Shown piece by piece: positions 1 to 11,499 of a stretch of DNA of 64,000 nt. Position 1 is the stretch's first letter. Each line of letters starts with the position of its first letter. Position numbers and translations under genes: made by a program. The stretch is from Tubulanus polymorphus. Lineage: Eukaryota; Nemertea; Palaeonemertea; Tubulaniformes; Tubulanidae. Under the pieces are notes generated by a model. It was not told the origin of the DNA, made no database searches, and saw only the letters and a program-made list of their open reading frames with translations. The DNA lies in assembly GCF_964204645.1 (NCBI RefSeq), contig NC_134027.1, forward strand, positions 16,668,485 through 16,732,484, given 5' to 3'.

Positions 1-364
1 GTGCAAAATGCATATGCCAAACTGCAGCAGCTTCACAAAAAAATTTGCAAATTTTTTTGAGCCAATGACCAAATGAATTTTGAATTGGTTGGAGTGGGCC
101 TATTGATTTTAGCACCAAAAATGAAAGGTTGAAAATAGAATATATATTCTTATATAAAATAAAGAATGTATAATCTTATTTGAAATATATAACTTTTCAG
201 ATTACAGATCTTATAAAATGGAAGGGAATGTAGCTTCCTTCATTGAGTATATTCCGCAAAATGTCAAAACATACAAACATACTGACTTTTTGTTTATTTC
301 ATAGAAATCAAAACAAATACTGGCTATGATTATTTTTTTAATATACAAATAAATACCGACAGGA
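1..364. other. AT-rich sequence, nothing recognised
   Basis: No exon, repeat copy or transposon end was recognised in this stretch. It adjoins the PLE fragment that begins near 365 and may contain more of that decayed element. Confidence 0.4.
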
Positions 365-870
365 ATCCTGAATGATAGATAGGTCTTAAAGGTGAATTGC
401 GTTTATGAATTTTAGGAAGACCATAAGCATAAGGAAGGTTTTGGAGCTGAGAGTTGAATTCGGAGATGAAATCTGAATGATTGGGAAATTTCTGAGATGT
501 TTTTCAAACCTAAATTAAAAGCAGATTGCATCTTTTTCAAAGGGTTGTTTTTGATGGATTTGTAGAAATTGGAATCACCGAAAAAGCAGACACGTTAGAA
601 TTCTAATTGATCAAATCTTGAATAACAATTTTAACGCCTTTACCAGCCTTGGAGATGCGGATGGTTTTGATGGATTTTAGTTCCTGGAGAGAAATCGTTT
701 CTTAAGCTGGTGTACCGCGCAAAGATTCTTAATGCCTGAATGAAGAGAGTGCCAAAGGAAGCCATCAGGTATATGGTGTCTGAGAAAACGTTCTGCTTGT
801 CGCATTTTATAGAAAGTAAAGTTGGTAGTTTCTTTAGCTTCCAAAATGCAATGTCTGAGATGGGATGGTG
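365..870 (-). pseudogene. Penelope-like element reverse transcriptase, N-terminal fragment
   Basis: Reading the minus strand, pieces in shifting frames give an ISKAGKGVKIVIQD block near 620-690, then FYKSIKNNPLKK, and at about 402-428 a YGLPKIHK block followed by SPLRPI. YGLPKIHK followed by LRPI is the hallmark of the first reverse-transcriptase block of Penelope-like elements, and the block just upstream of it fits the same family. Stops and frameshifts break the frame and nothing downstream of the first RT motif remains, so this is a truncated relic. Family assignment rests on recalled motif order, not a search. Other PLE pieces lie at 20465-21011, 27246-27560, 34440-34670 and 49875-50511. 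Confidence 0.65.
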
Positions 871-1009
871 CTTCATGGGAAGGTTTGAATAAGCACTTAT
901 TAGCGCCATTTCAAAACCCAAAATAAGTGCAATCCTGTAGAAGCTTCAGCTAGTGCAGATTACACCGAAAGTGGCCATTTAAACACCTGTATGTGCCCGG
1001 TAAGGTAAA

Positions 1010-1100
1010 AATACCTTGGTTTACGGTTCATGTCCAAAATTTGATTGGGTAGGTAGGTACGGAAAAAATTCATTTAAAAAAATTATTTTCAATATCACTG
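1010..1100 (+). repeat. dispersed repeat resembling 51485-51560
   Basis: A segment with TCCAAAATTTGATTGGGT followed by GGTAGGTACGG and an A/T-rich tail resembles 51485-51560, which has CCACGTCCAAAAGTTTGTAG followed by GGTAGGCGTGG. Similarity was judged by eye. Confidence 0.4.
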
Positions 1101-1599
1101 ATCAAGGGTAGCTAATGGAAGTAATGTATCAGTTTACCCTCACCTCAAAAGTTGATGAGAGTTTATCATCATTCATTATTTTAGTCACAAAATAATCAGC
1201 AACACCAAAAAAGAACTTTAACAACAAGAGACGTGTATTTTGTTCCATCTACCATATTCATTCGAGAGGTTTTACAAATATGTTAATTATAGATCACCTG
1301 TGAATTCCTCTTATCAGAGAAAATGTTGACGCTGAAGAAATGTGTGAAACTGCTAGGCCTCTCCTCTAGTACTAGGTGGTATTATATCCCGTACCTAGTT
1401 CTCCAGTTTTAACCCCCCTCCAAAAAAAAAATTATCTTATCAACATATATTATTTATAATGCCTGTTGAATCAGAGACTTGAACAAAAGAAAAAAAAATA
1501 GGCTATTAGAATTCAACAGAGACCTAGACTGACAATTCCAATGATTTCTGGCAGCACTTGTAGTAAAATTTGGCAAAAGCTTCAATTTATAGTGAATAG

Positions 1600-1700
1600 A
1601 AGGCGCTAGTGGTAGCTCAGCTGTCAAAATAAGTTAGCTCACAAGGCAGTCACATTCTGATAATAATCCCTGAGTTTCAGGTGATAAACATTGCAATCCA
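1600..1700 (+). repeat. possible tRNA-derived SINE head
   Basis: Positions 1613-1624 (TAGCTCAGCTGT) match a pol III A box very well. A convincing B box is missing: the nearest candidate is the GAGTTTCAGG stretch about 55 bases on. This may be a decayed SINE or a chance match. Confidence 0.25.
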
Positions 1701-1729
1701 AACGTTTAACGGCAATCTACATATTAATC

Positions 1730-2078
1730 AGGGTTTTCGGTTTCTCCACAGAAAACCCTATTGATATTCATGTGATTTATTCTTTTTTTCCCTTTACCAC
1801 ACTATTTTCGTCGAAAGAACAAAGGCTTTTTACATTACCGCTGTTTCCAATACAATTCGTATAGTATCGTTTAGCTCTCTTCGATCTACAAATGCTCCGT
1901 CGGTATTTCGATGAATCGACGTTATAAAAGCACTATCGGGCTGTAAACATCGAAAATTGGGCCCCATTCAATGAGGCGACATGTTTTTTTGAGTCGTCAT
2001 CCCAAAATTCACCGCAGACTGCGCGTCACTTGAATTATCAATTCAAGTATAAATAAACAAATTAATTACCGCGAGACT
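1730..2078 (+). repeat. dispersed repeat R1 with terminal hairpin, copy 1
   Basis: The copy starts with a hairpin, GGGTTTTC paired with GAAAACCC at 1731-1760. It then matches 48400-48731 over about 330 bases, including the shared words CTTCGATCTACAAAT, GTAAACATCGAAAATTGG and CCCCATTCAATGAGGCGAC. It has no coding content. The defined hairpin end suggests a non-autonomous mobile element whose class I cannot name. Confidence 0.7.
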
Positions 2079-2739
2079 TCACATTCAGCCGCAGTCTTCA
2101 AACTAACCCGTCAAAATAACCAATGTCTGAAAAAACCTCTTAAAGGCCGAGGAGTATGGATGCTAGTTAACCGGGTGGCAAACACTTGAGATCAGTCGTC
2201 CCACTTTTACAGTATCTTGTTTAAAATGTTTAGAGTGAGCGAGGTTGGCTCACAACAGAAAAGCAGGTCACACACAGTAAAATTTGACAAATTCATAAAA
2301 GTTTTCATATCAAGTTCTAAACTAATTTTAAATAATCTAGTCATAGTGGGAATGAAAATCTGATGCTAGCGATCTTTTTTGTAGAGATAGGGCCAAGATT
2401 AAAAATTTTAGAGACATTTCAAATTTTTTGAAAATCATCAATTTTTATCCGATTTCGATGAAATTTGGACACAACATTGATGGTAGATAGCTGAACAAGT
2501 GTACGAAATTTCAGACTGATCCATTAACCATAGAAAAAGTTTTGATGTTGCCAAATTTTGGTACTATGAATGAGGCTATGTTTTGTTTATGTATACTGAT
2601 GACTATAGGTATCAAATTACTGTTAATGTGCTCTGTGAGCTACACTAATTCACTGGATAACTCCTCCCTCTATGTCATTCAAAGATTCAAATTTTGAAGG
2701 AAATACCAACTAAAAAGCTTAATTTCTCGTAGAGGAGGG
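2079..2739. other. AT-rich sequence, nothing recognised
   Basis: No exon or element end was seen. The stretch near 2400-2560 (ATTTCGATGAAATTTGG and similar words) has the look of dispersed repeats of marine animals, but I found no second copy in this window. Confidence 0.35.
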
Positions 2740-2960
2740 CCTAAAACACATTTTTGACTGCAGAAATGAATATATTACACATTAATACATATGTCTGACA
2801 AAAAGGAGGGTCCAAATCGGATAACTGACAGAGAAAATAGGAGATTTCCAGTTTCAACCGTTGGAGCTCTCCACTGCACTATTGCTTCATGGGTACTGCC
2901 ATCTTTGACATTGATCGGGCTTTTATACTGCTCCTCGGCCTTTAAAGACAAGGCAAAGGT
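2740..2960 (+). repeat. dispersed repeat R2, copy 1
   Basis: This matches 21900-22135 in inverted orientation. Shared words include GACAAAAAGGAGGGTCCAAA, AACTGACAGA and CCAGTTTCAAC. The short plus-strand ORF across it (2791-2973) also falls in the repeat and is not supported as a gene. Confidence 0.6.
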
Positions 2961-3213
2961 GGCAAAACTCTAGTTATCTTGTAAATTAATGTTAATGAAA
3001 ATTAAATCAAATACTGTTAAGTTAATCTTAAGCTTTCCAGTTTTAATTTGAAGTTTTATCTCCGGTTTTGATGTTTTTATATTGGAAACTTTTTTGAAAT
3101 ACAGGTCACGTTTTTGTAAATGACTGAGGCACTTCCTCGAGTACATACCTATCATTTAGGTATAATTGCTGTTGTGGGGATAAAACAACATTTTCATGTC
3201 AATTGGTCATTAA

Positions 3214-5800
3214 CCCTTTCGCACCCAGTTGTACCAGTTGACACTGGTTACCAGGGATCCCGGCTGTACATTGCAACAATAAACCAAAATTAGTAACTTA
3301 AAATTTCTAACTTCAAATTCCTCTAGTGCCAAAACTTTTGCTCCTAGCCTTTAGCTGTAAAAACTTTCTAGAGCACATTCTGCAGATTCTTATGGTATAT
3401 GATGTTTTTAGATTTGACAAAAGAAAATTTGGTAAAATTTGAAGTTTTTTGTATAAAAATGTATGAAATCTGCCGAATTTTGTGGGAAAAGTTTATAATG
3501 TCTGTAAAATCAGAAATAAATGCTAACTGCACTACAAAATGTGATCTTAATTACATATATGACAATAAAAATAGAGAAATATTAATATCATTACTTTTCT
3601 TTTTGGAGGAAATGGCGTTCATAGTACCGTACATAGTGCTTCTGCGTATGAAAAATTTCAAACACGGCACAGCGCATAGTCCAACTTTAGGAACACAATT
3701 TTTGCACCTGTATACTGTTTGTTTTTGTCTAAGGTAATTTCTTGGGTTCACTGGATCTCTCTTTGTACATACAGCGCAGTTAGGTTTCTGGTCAACTTTT
3801 TCGAGGAAATGTCTTTCAGTCAGACGCATCTCATTATCACCTGCTGGGACAACTGTCGGACGGGTCCTCGAGTATCCCTCCAAAGTTCTTTCGCTAAATC
3901 CAACAAAAAGTCATGATGTTCACTGGGGTTAGTTGTCACTGACTTATACAGCAGATAAGCATTTGTAATCGTAGTGACAATGAGGTGAAATAATACCTTT
4001 TTCCACCACTTGACCGTACGTTGAGTAACACTGAAATACGAATTCATTTGATCTGATCGATCAACTCCTTCCTCCCATAAAAAAGTTGTAATCCTTTACC
4101 GCGGTGGGTTTATCAACTTATCTATATCCATTTTGTTGGCGTCTGTCACGAATAGATTTCTTACAGTATCTGATGAATGAATAGTTGAAAGCAGACAAAC
4201 TGGGCGTTTGTCCATCCATCCGATGGCTAAAACCTTTTCATTATATTTATAGATAGGGGAAATTTCGCGAAGAATTCGCTCAGTAGTCTTTCTGTTGAAT
4301 CTTTCTGTTGGACCGTTCCACATGCACCTATCCCCATTGTTTTTAGATCCTCACATAATGCTACATTTGAATAAAAGTTGTCCGTGTACAGTACATGACC
4401 ATGTTGAAGTCCGTCCAGAAGATTTTTGACCACTTTCGAACTCAAGTCTTTCTCTACAAGGTCACCATCTTTCCCAGAATATAGCTTCCAGTCATATACA
4501 TATCCAGTTCCACTGACTGCAAGCACCCAAGCTTTCATTCCCCATTTCTTGGGTTTTTTGGGCATATATAGCATAAAATGAATACGTCCCTTGAAGGCCA
4601 CCATACATTCATCTATTGATATGTTTTTCTCGAGATTATACGCTTGCTGCCAAGCGGTAGCTAAATCTTGACTAAAAGATTTGATTTTAAAACACCTATC
4701 ATATCCAGGCTGACCTTGTGGTACAGCCTGTGTATTGTCCACAGTGTGTAGAAACCTCAATATATCCTGAAACCTATTTCTTGATATAACCGACCTTATA
4801 CCAGGCATTTCTATCATCCAGTTGGTACTCCACATGTTTGAAAGGATCTTTTCTGCATGTTGCTGCAACTATAATAATTGCTAAAAAAGTATTCATTTCC
4901 TGATGAGTAACGGGCTGCCATGAATTCACCACAGATGCTTTTGCATTTTGTCCAGCGGCATACTGGTTGAAGTAACGATTTGTTTCTGTTACTAATTTGT
5001 CAACTATATGTGGCAATAATGTTAGGTTAAAAAAATCCTTTTTAGTGTACCCTGTAGTATCAACTACAGGCTTTCCTTGATTTGGTGTATTCAAATTCTG
5101 CAACCAATCTGGCATAGTCCCGTCGTGGTCCTGCCAGTTATCTAGCAATGGCGCATTTGGAACTGCATGGCCGCGACCCCTGCCTCGACCCCTGCCTCTT
5201 CCTCTTCCTCTAGCTGGAGCAGCCTTTCCCCTGCCTCTAGGCCTAGCAGGAACCCTAACAGGAGATCTGGATCTGCTTCTCTGTCTATTAGGGGGAATAA
5301 TTCTACCTCTAGGCCTGCCACGATCATCTTGATTATCAGATTGATTGTCACTGTCATGATCACTACCAGAATCAGGGGCAGGGGCAGGTGGGGGAGACGG
5401 GGGAGGCAGTGGATTGTCCTCATCTGATGCATAATTGTCGTCATTATCAGAAACATTTGACTGGGATTCATCATGTTCGTCGCTATATTCAGAATCAGAC
5501 GGCAAATCGTCATCTCCAGAGTCATCATCTTCGAAAATTTCATCTAATACCTGGCTAACATTATGATTTTTCACGTAAAAATACTCCAAAACTTTGAATT
5601 GCAACTTCGTAAAATTTTTACGGCGGCTAATCGACTGGGACGCCGTCTATACTAGGCACTGTCTAAAACGCGGATCCGGCGCCGCATGCCAGAGAATCTC
5701 GAGGCAATGTAGCGGGTGGTCATGATTCGACATTAGTCGAACATGGAAATTAAACTGACAACAATTGGATTTGACTAAAGTCCAACATGGGCAATAAGGG
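3214..5800 (-). mobile_element. piggyBac transposon flanked by TTAA
   Basis: TTAA at 3210-3213 and at 5801-5804 flanks 2587 bp whose ends both start CCCTT when read inward: CCCTTTCGCACCCAGTTGT on the left, CCCTTATTGCCCATGTTGG on the right. TTAA target duplication, CCCT-type ends and an internal piggyBac-like transposase together define a piggyBac element. The right end has two subterminal direct repeats (5726-5746 and 5769-5789), each a small palindrome followed by AACATGG. The left end has the palindrome ACCAGTTGACACTGGT. The ends are imperfect and the transposase is broken, so the copy is old. Confidence 0.85.
3551..5604 (-). pseudogene. piggyBac transposase, frameshifted
   Basis: The N-terminal part (4774-5604, 276 codons) is an acidic Asp/Glu/Ser region, then a proline run, then an Arg-Gly tract (about residues 120-147), then the start of the DDE_Tnp_1_7 domain. 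The core follows in another frame (4227-4868) with the first two catalytic aspartates, in SIDECMVAF and LYTDNFYS. The third is in GWMDKRPVCLLST (4096-4323). The segment at 3820-4047 carries the piggyBac C-terminal helices, with the expected bridge (VDRSDQ) just upstream in a broken frame. The last piece (3551-3883) has a C-terminal Cys-rich finger with CAVC, CKNC and later cysteines. At least three frameshifts and a stop disable it. The catalytic triad and finger are otherwise preserved. Confidence 0.85.
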
Positions 5801-5804
5801 TTAA

Positions 5805-7829
5805 ACACTGATTTAAACTATTATCAAACTATACGCCCACGGGCCTTGTGAAGTCTGAGCATCGGGTAAAGTACTTTGCATAGCCAAGACATTTTAAAAT
5901 GACTTTGAGCACGGATTCTCAATCCCCATTTCTGCAAAATTCATTAAATTCAAAAAAATTCTTTTAGTCCTTCATGTTTTCATCAGAAAAACATTTAGTG
6001 TCCGGCTTGACTTACAATCGGGTAACTCTTCAACAGTTCTTCAACTTTGTGATTTACCAAGTGCAAAAGTTCTTTTCATTTCTCGTATCGAATTTGTCAC
6101 AATATCCACCCCGTTGTTGTGTTCATGACACACTGCCGTATAGGCAAGCGTCTCAAGTTTGTCCACCTCACAGCATCAAATTTGAGGTCCAATCAGCCAG
6201 CCGTCCCTGGTCGCCGGATGAACATCCGGAGAGCAGACGCGGTCAAAAACCGCAAAGCCTGCAGCGCTAAAGGCGTTTTTGAAGCCATACGTTTTATGTT
6301 TATATGCTTAAGAAATCTGGTTTGTTTGATCGGTGTTCAATTATGCAAATCAGTACAGCGCAGCAATCGTCTGCACATCAAAAGTAAAGTTTTTTCATCA
6401 ATATAACCAGTGGCTTGCAAAAAATGAGCATAAAAATTTCAAATACGTTGAAATAGATTTATATTTTAATAGATTATCCATAACACTGACAAATTTAATT
6501 AATATTTATTGTCTCTTTAGTTTTAGACATCTCCGATAGTACACGTTACGTGGCGCCACTAGTGCTAGTGACTCATTCAGTGATACGTGCAATACAAAAT
6601 TTCCCATGCCCCAGCCCACGAAAATGAGGGCATCAATCAAAAATCTGAAATTTCAGCGTTCAAATCGCAGTTGTTATCACGGAGATGTTCAAAAGGTTAC
6701 TCTTACGTTTCGAGTCATATTAATGAGTCTAAGCTACGCTTAGACCTAAAATCTATAATTAAACTATTCATTAAAATAGTCCTTGCAATAAACAGGAATC
6801 TGGAATTTTATCAAATTTTTTCTTTGTTTGACAATGTGCTTAGCCGACTAACGGTGCCAACTACCAGCCACAGGCGCCATCTGTAGTTCAGAGGTGAAAT
6901 GAAATAGCTCTAGACAATCTCACACGCGTGTACTCACTGCCTGTTCTGTGCGCGTCCACGCTAAAGTTGATTGAATGTGGGTGGGTCCCGGACCCCTGAT
7001 AAGTGCTCGTGTACATACCGCACCTGAGAATTTTTTTACAATGAAGAAAACTGTGGAAGTGATTAGGTTATCAATGCACCATATGCTGTGGACTATGCAC
7101 TGAGTTGCCATGATATCGCCGTAGTTAGGATTTGCTGTACGGATAATGCACTAAGGTCGAATCAGGTTGTTAGTCATTTTCATTATTTTCTATACACACC
7201 TATATTCGGCCGATATAAAACTTGAATGTTTCATTTTGAACTATGTATTAAAAGATATACAAAATATCTAAGAGAAACAACATCAAAATCTATATCACTA
7301 TATCTCTCTTAAACATCAAATGAAATGAAAATATTTGTAAATACTTAACACATCTCATCGATAGAAACCAATATGACAAAACTGTAAAATTATAATTGTG
7401 ACAATAGCAGAAGTAATTTCTATCCAGATTAGGTTCAGAAACAACAAAAACCAAAAAACATGTGTAAAAACCATAACATTTAATCATTTGACTGCACAAT
7501 ATTTCTAATTCCAATTCCACACATATGACCAATTTTGCAGGAAACCTGAACAAGTTTTAGGATGCTACGGTGTTTAGTCAGAGGTTATTCTGTCATTCGT
7601 GAATTTATCATCAAGATGGTTATAATAGTAGTGCCCAATGGGACCTTCCTTTTAAGTTTTACGCTCAATTAAGTTATGGTAACTGGTCTGGAAAAAGATG
7701 AATACCATAGACTGGCACCATAAATACAGAAATCATTCAATAGTTTTTGGTGAAATGTGCAAAGTTCCAGCCTCAGGCAGTTATGCTAACAACAGAATAT
7801 TAATTGTGATAGTTGTAATTGACACTTAC
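5805..7829. other. intergenic or intronic sequence, nothing recognised
   Basis: This 2-kb stretch lies between the piggyBac element and an HSPA14-type exon, so it is probably intron of that gene. A CCCACGGGCCTTGTGAAG word at 5834-5851 resembles the 5' palindrome of repeat H (35459-35480). No coding exon was supported; open frames at 5974-6886 lack splice context and similarity. Confidence 0.4.
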
Positions 7830-7934
7830 CCGAATTCATGAATATCTGTTTGACCAATATCATATGCAAGAAGTGCTGCAGATGGCTCATTAATGACACG
7901 TAAAATGTTGAACCCGGCCAATTCTGCTCCAGAG
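7830..7934 (-). CDS. HSPA14: internal exon of an HSPA14-like Hsp70, ATPase domain
   Basis: The minus strand reads a consensus acceptor (tttgatttccag), then a 105-base exon, then donor GTAAGT. The exon encodes GAELAGFNILRVINEP followed by SAALLAYDIG. The I-N-E-P-[ST]-A-A motif is the Hsp70-family signature of the nucleotide-binding domain; SAALLAY in place of TAAALAY is characteristic of the HSPA14 (Hsp70L1) branch, which works with ribosome-associated chaperone partners. The exon starts after two bases of a split codon and ends two bases into the next. Two upstream exons of the same gene are at 38324-38455 and 23878-23983. The exon that should link 23878-23983 to this one was not found, and later exons must lie left of the window. 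Confidence 0.8.
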
Positions 7935-8310
7935 CTGGAAATCAAACAAATGAGAATTCTAAGCACTTAGTAAAAATATACTAAAATATAAGTATCGGCA
8001 AATAATATCAGGTATTATTTTTTTGCACTGCTATTATTGGATTGATACAACTGTAGTGTAGTGAGCTTTTTCTTTGCAACTTATTTTTCATTATGCTTTA
8101 TGGATAATTTCTTGATATTTTTCGTATTTCATATTTTCAAATACTTAGATTCAAACATCTATGCTTCACTCTATAATATGCTGACATGTACATATAACTC
8201 TATTGTGACATGGTACGTTGTTCCAATGGTTAATTCCTGTATGTATTGTTAGCTGTTTAATACCTCATGGCTATGCAAGAAGAGCTATTCTCTAACAGAA
8301 ATTGTACGTA

Positions 8311-8344
8311 TCAATTCAATTCAATTTAATTCAATTCAATTCAA
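8311..8344 (+). repeat. (TCAAT)n microsatellite
   Basis: Near-perfect pentanucleotide repeat of about 34 bases, with one TTTAAT variant unit. Confidence 0.9.
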
Positions 8345-8429
8345 AATAACATTACCACAGCTTAATATAATTACAAAGCATATCATTGGTTTACAGTAAT
8401 AAAGTACAGGACAGCAAACTAGAGAATAT

Positions 8430-9577
8430 TAAGTGGACACATATAGTTTGAAATCATTGTCAAAACATGAAATAATAAGTAGAAATTTGCTATCGGAGTC
8501 ACGGGACATTAAGGATGGAAATTTTTCAGAGATGTGGCCGAGAAATTTATTGCTTGTAACAGAAAGAGTGAACATGAGAGGAGGAAGTATTTTTCGTCTT
8601 CAATTAAGTTTGAATTGCAGAGGGGGCAAGTCCTTTCAGAAATGGGGGTGATGGGGCGACAGTGGCGACCAGTTTCAATATTGAGTGTCTGCTTGTAGAG
8701 TCTTAATTTGGAAAGCTGACGCCTTTTCTCAAATGAGAGAGATAATAAGCAATTTTATAGATGAAATCTTTTCTTGAAAGTTTTGTATGTCTTTAATTTA
8801 GAGTTTGACGGGTCATTAATGAAATCAAGCCATTTAGTCTAATAGATGCTTAAATCGAAGTTTAATTGCTTGGATTACAGAAGGTTTGCCAAAACCTTGA
8901 TTATACCAGACTTTAGAATATTGGAAAAGGTTTAAGATAGACTGGACACCAGATGACCAGTTTTTTTATGATAAAGAAGAGACATTGAGATTACAGAGAC
9001 GAAACCAATATTTGATAATAGAAGGGATAATGGTGTAGACAATAGGAAACAAACCAAGTTCGCCGCGAGTAGCAGCATTGGAGGTTCTTCGGTTAACACC
9101 AAGAAGAAAGTTAGCATATTTAAGGAGGATATTTTCAGCAGGTACGGTGTGACAACAATCAAACAAGTTGATAGGATCAATTTTAGAAAAGAAAAAGGAT
9201 CCCCAAACTTCGGAACCGTAGGAGAAGATGGGAAGGTCAAGGAAACGGGAGATGTTGTCACGGGTGTCGAGAGATTTAAGACTAAAAAGGGCACTATTGG
9301 CTAGGTCAACTAATCTGGAACAGGCATTTTTGAATTGACCAGCAATACTAAAAACAATTCTGAGATAGCAATAAGACCTTACAATTTCGATGGGTTTATC
9401 ATTGAAGAAAAATTTATCTTTTTGGAGAAGGTGGCCGTTTTTGGCGAAAATGATAATCTTAGTCTTGTTGACGTTAACAGTGAGTCCCCACAGCTGGCAG
9501 TAGGAACTGAGTTTAGAGATAGCCAGTTTGAGGCCAGAAGCTGATTTTGAGATGATGACTAAATCGTCAGCGTATAA
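8430..9577 (-). pseudogene. non-LTR retrotransposon reverse transcriptase, 3' part
   Basis: Reading leftward from 9577, an open frame begins with the RT catalytic box YADDLVI and continues through ISKLSSYCQLWGLTVN, KTKIIIFAK and the C-terminal YANFLLGVNRRTS and RGELGLFP blocks. This is the normal order downstream of the YxDD box in LINE reverse transcriptases. The frame stays open to about 8970; further left it decays with stops. The part immediately upstream of YADD is not adjacent but 1.6 kb away at 11135-11240, because a Helitron-like element was inserted. The clade is not determined. Confidence 0.75.
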
Positions 9578-11134
9578 CTAGGAAGTGGTTTCAAATGCTC
9601 AACAATCTAACACTTTCATTATTCAACGCCCCCTGGTGACAATGTACAAAAACCAATGACCTTGAAACTCACAACAAAATATAGAATATGTCAGCAGCTA
9701 TGATTTTTTAATTCATTGTGATAGCAAAATATGCTACGTTACCAATTTAATATGGAAATACTAAGTTATTCTACTATTCAACGCTCCCTGGTGACCATAT
9801 TCAAAACCCAATAACCATGTAACTCCCCACAATCATAGAACATGTCATGAACTCCAACTTTGCAATTGATCATGGTAACAAAATATGCCTAGGTACCAAT
9901 ATAATAAGGAAATACTAGGTTATTATACTATTCATCGCCCCCTGGTGACCATATAGAATAACTAATTGATTGTGGTAACAAAATATGAATTGGTACAAAT
10001 ATAATATAGAAATACTAAGATATTGTATTATTCAACGCCGCCTGGTGGCCATATACAAAAACCAATGAACTTGAAACTCACCACAATCATAGAACACGTT
10101 ATAAGCTACAACTTTCTAATTCATTGTTGTAAAAAAATATGCTTTAATATATATGCTTTAAGGTATCAATATATTGTCGAAAAACTTTTTCCCACCTACG
10201 AATGAGTACTAATGACACCAAGACGGCCGCCAATTGCATCATAATTGGCTAATCAAAAATACCTGTCTCAGGTATAAAACAATCCTTTCCAAAGAATACC
10301 CATCAGCAATTGCAATGAGAAATGGCAAACCAGGAAGAAAGCCACTTAATATTTGGATGGATATATGAAAGCTGTGGGTACTGGAGTGTGTAATGGGTAG
10401 TGTAGTGTGATCTGTGTGCATTTGTGGCCAGCACACAGATCACATTGTTCATTGGGGTTTAGTCCAGGACTCGCGAGATTTTCAACAACACGGAAGTAAC
10501 GTGTAATAAATGATGACTTGAATTGCATGACTACCTACCACCCCTCATTATTGTTCGCCATATCACATCATCAACTTATATTGTGCCTTAAAACCCTAAC
10601 AGCCGAAATAATTAAAATGCACACACGATTTCTATCGTTGAAAATTGAGAGAGTGGCCGTGTTTGTGTTCTGCTGCTATGCGTAAATCCCGCAGGGTGGC
10701 GCCACCGCGCGGAGTGGGGCCGATACGTCCAGTAGGAAGCTACAGGACTCAGAATTTTGGCCAAAAATAACATTTTTGGGCACTTAAAAGGTCATAGGAC
10801 GACCATCTTGAGTCTGATCAACCCAATTTTTATATATATATATTTATATTTCAAGTATATACGAACGATCTAGATAATTGATCAAGGCATCTTCAAAATT
10901 TCCCTCAAAAAGTTCAAAAACGTGTAAAAACTGCTGATTTTGGCGAACAACAATGGCTGCCAGTCGGCCATCTTGATTCTGACAAGGCCAGTTTTTGCCA
11001 AATATCAAGACATTACCTTGAAGCATCTTCAAAACTTCCCAAAATAACTGGATTCCGTCTAAGGACAGACGGACAGACGACGGACGAAAAGTGAACGCAA
11101 AAGCCCGCTGGGACTAAAGTCCCAAGTGGGCTAA
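9578..11134 (+). mobile_element. Helitron-like non-autonomous element (repeat H, copy 1)
   Basis: This 1557-bp non-coding insert interrupts a LINE reading frame. Removing it restores the frame exactly, with an A on the left flank, a T on the right and no target duplication. It ends in a long hairpin, AGCCCGCTGGGACT with GTCCCAAGTGGGCT (11102-11132), followed directly by CTAA. A/T target, no duplication, 3' hairpin and CTRR end are Helitron features. The 5' end lacks the usual TC and is truncated compared with the copy at 35448, which starts with a GGCCCATGGGCC palindrome. It contains tandem units of about 130-140 bases at 9600-10200. No Rep/helicase is present. Confidence 0.6.
9600..10200 (+). 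repeat. tandem units of about 130-140 bp inside repeat H
   Basis: Four diverged units each contain a word like CAACGCCCCCTGGTGACCAT, then CAATGACCTTGAAACTC, then ACAAAATATGC. The same array recurs at 35740-36350. Units vary in length through small deletions. Confidence 0.75.
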
Positions 11135-11240
11135 TAAGCATTTGAGTTCAGTATCGGCAAGAGAGACAGGATCACAGTTGGAGAGGGCAGAGGGTAAGTA
11201 TAAGAAGTTGAAAAGGAGAGGGCTGAGAACGCAACCCTAT
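11135..11240 (-). pseudogene. non-LTR retrotransposon RT, segment just upstream of the YADD box
   Basis: The minus strand reads GCVLSPLLFNFLYLPSALSN then CDPVSLADTELKCL. This is the typical LINE RT segment between the GxxQGxxLSP block and the YADD box. It is in frame with the YADD at 9577 once repeat H is removed. Its 5' side ends near 11240 in unrelated AT-rich sequence, so the LINE is 5'-truncated. Confidence 0.7.
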
Positions 11241-11499
11241 AAAAACAATATAACAACTTATTTGGAAATTTCGTTAAACGAAACAATCTCCGGAGTATAT
11301 CTTCTATATATTTGGAGTATGAATAAAAAATTTGATAACTTTTGGGCTACATACCTTTGAACTGGGATTTTGATTTTTTGCATTTACTGAAACATGGACT
11401 TCAGCCTGTCATGATAATAGCTCTCTATACAGAATACCTTACAATTCAGTATTTTCTAGTAGACAAGACAAAGGAGGTGGTCCAGCCGTTTTCTTTAAA

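Noticed and set aside
5167-5427. Arg/Ser-rich plus-strand ORF
   Set aside because: Antisense of the low-complexity N-terminal region of the piggyBac transposase.
8932-9294. 120-codon minus-strand ORF
   Set aside because: It is a shadow frame of the LINE reverse transcriptase, whose motifs (YADD, LGVNRRTS, GELGLFP) are in another frame of the same strand.
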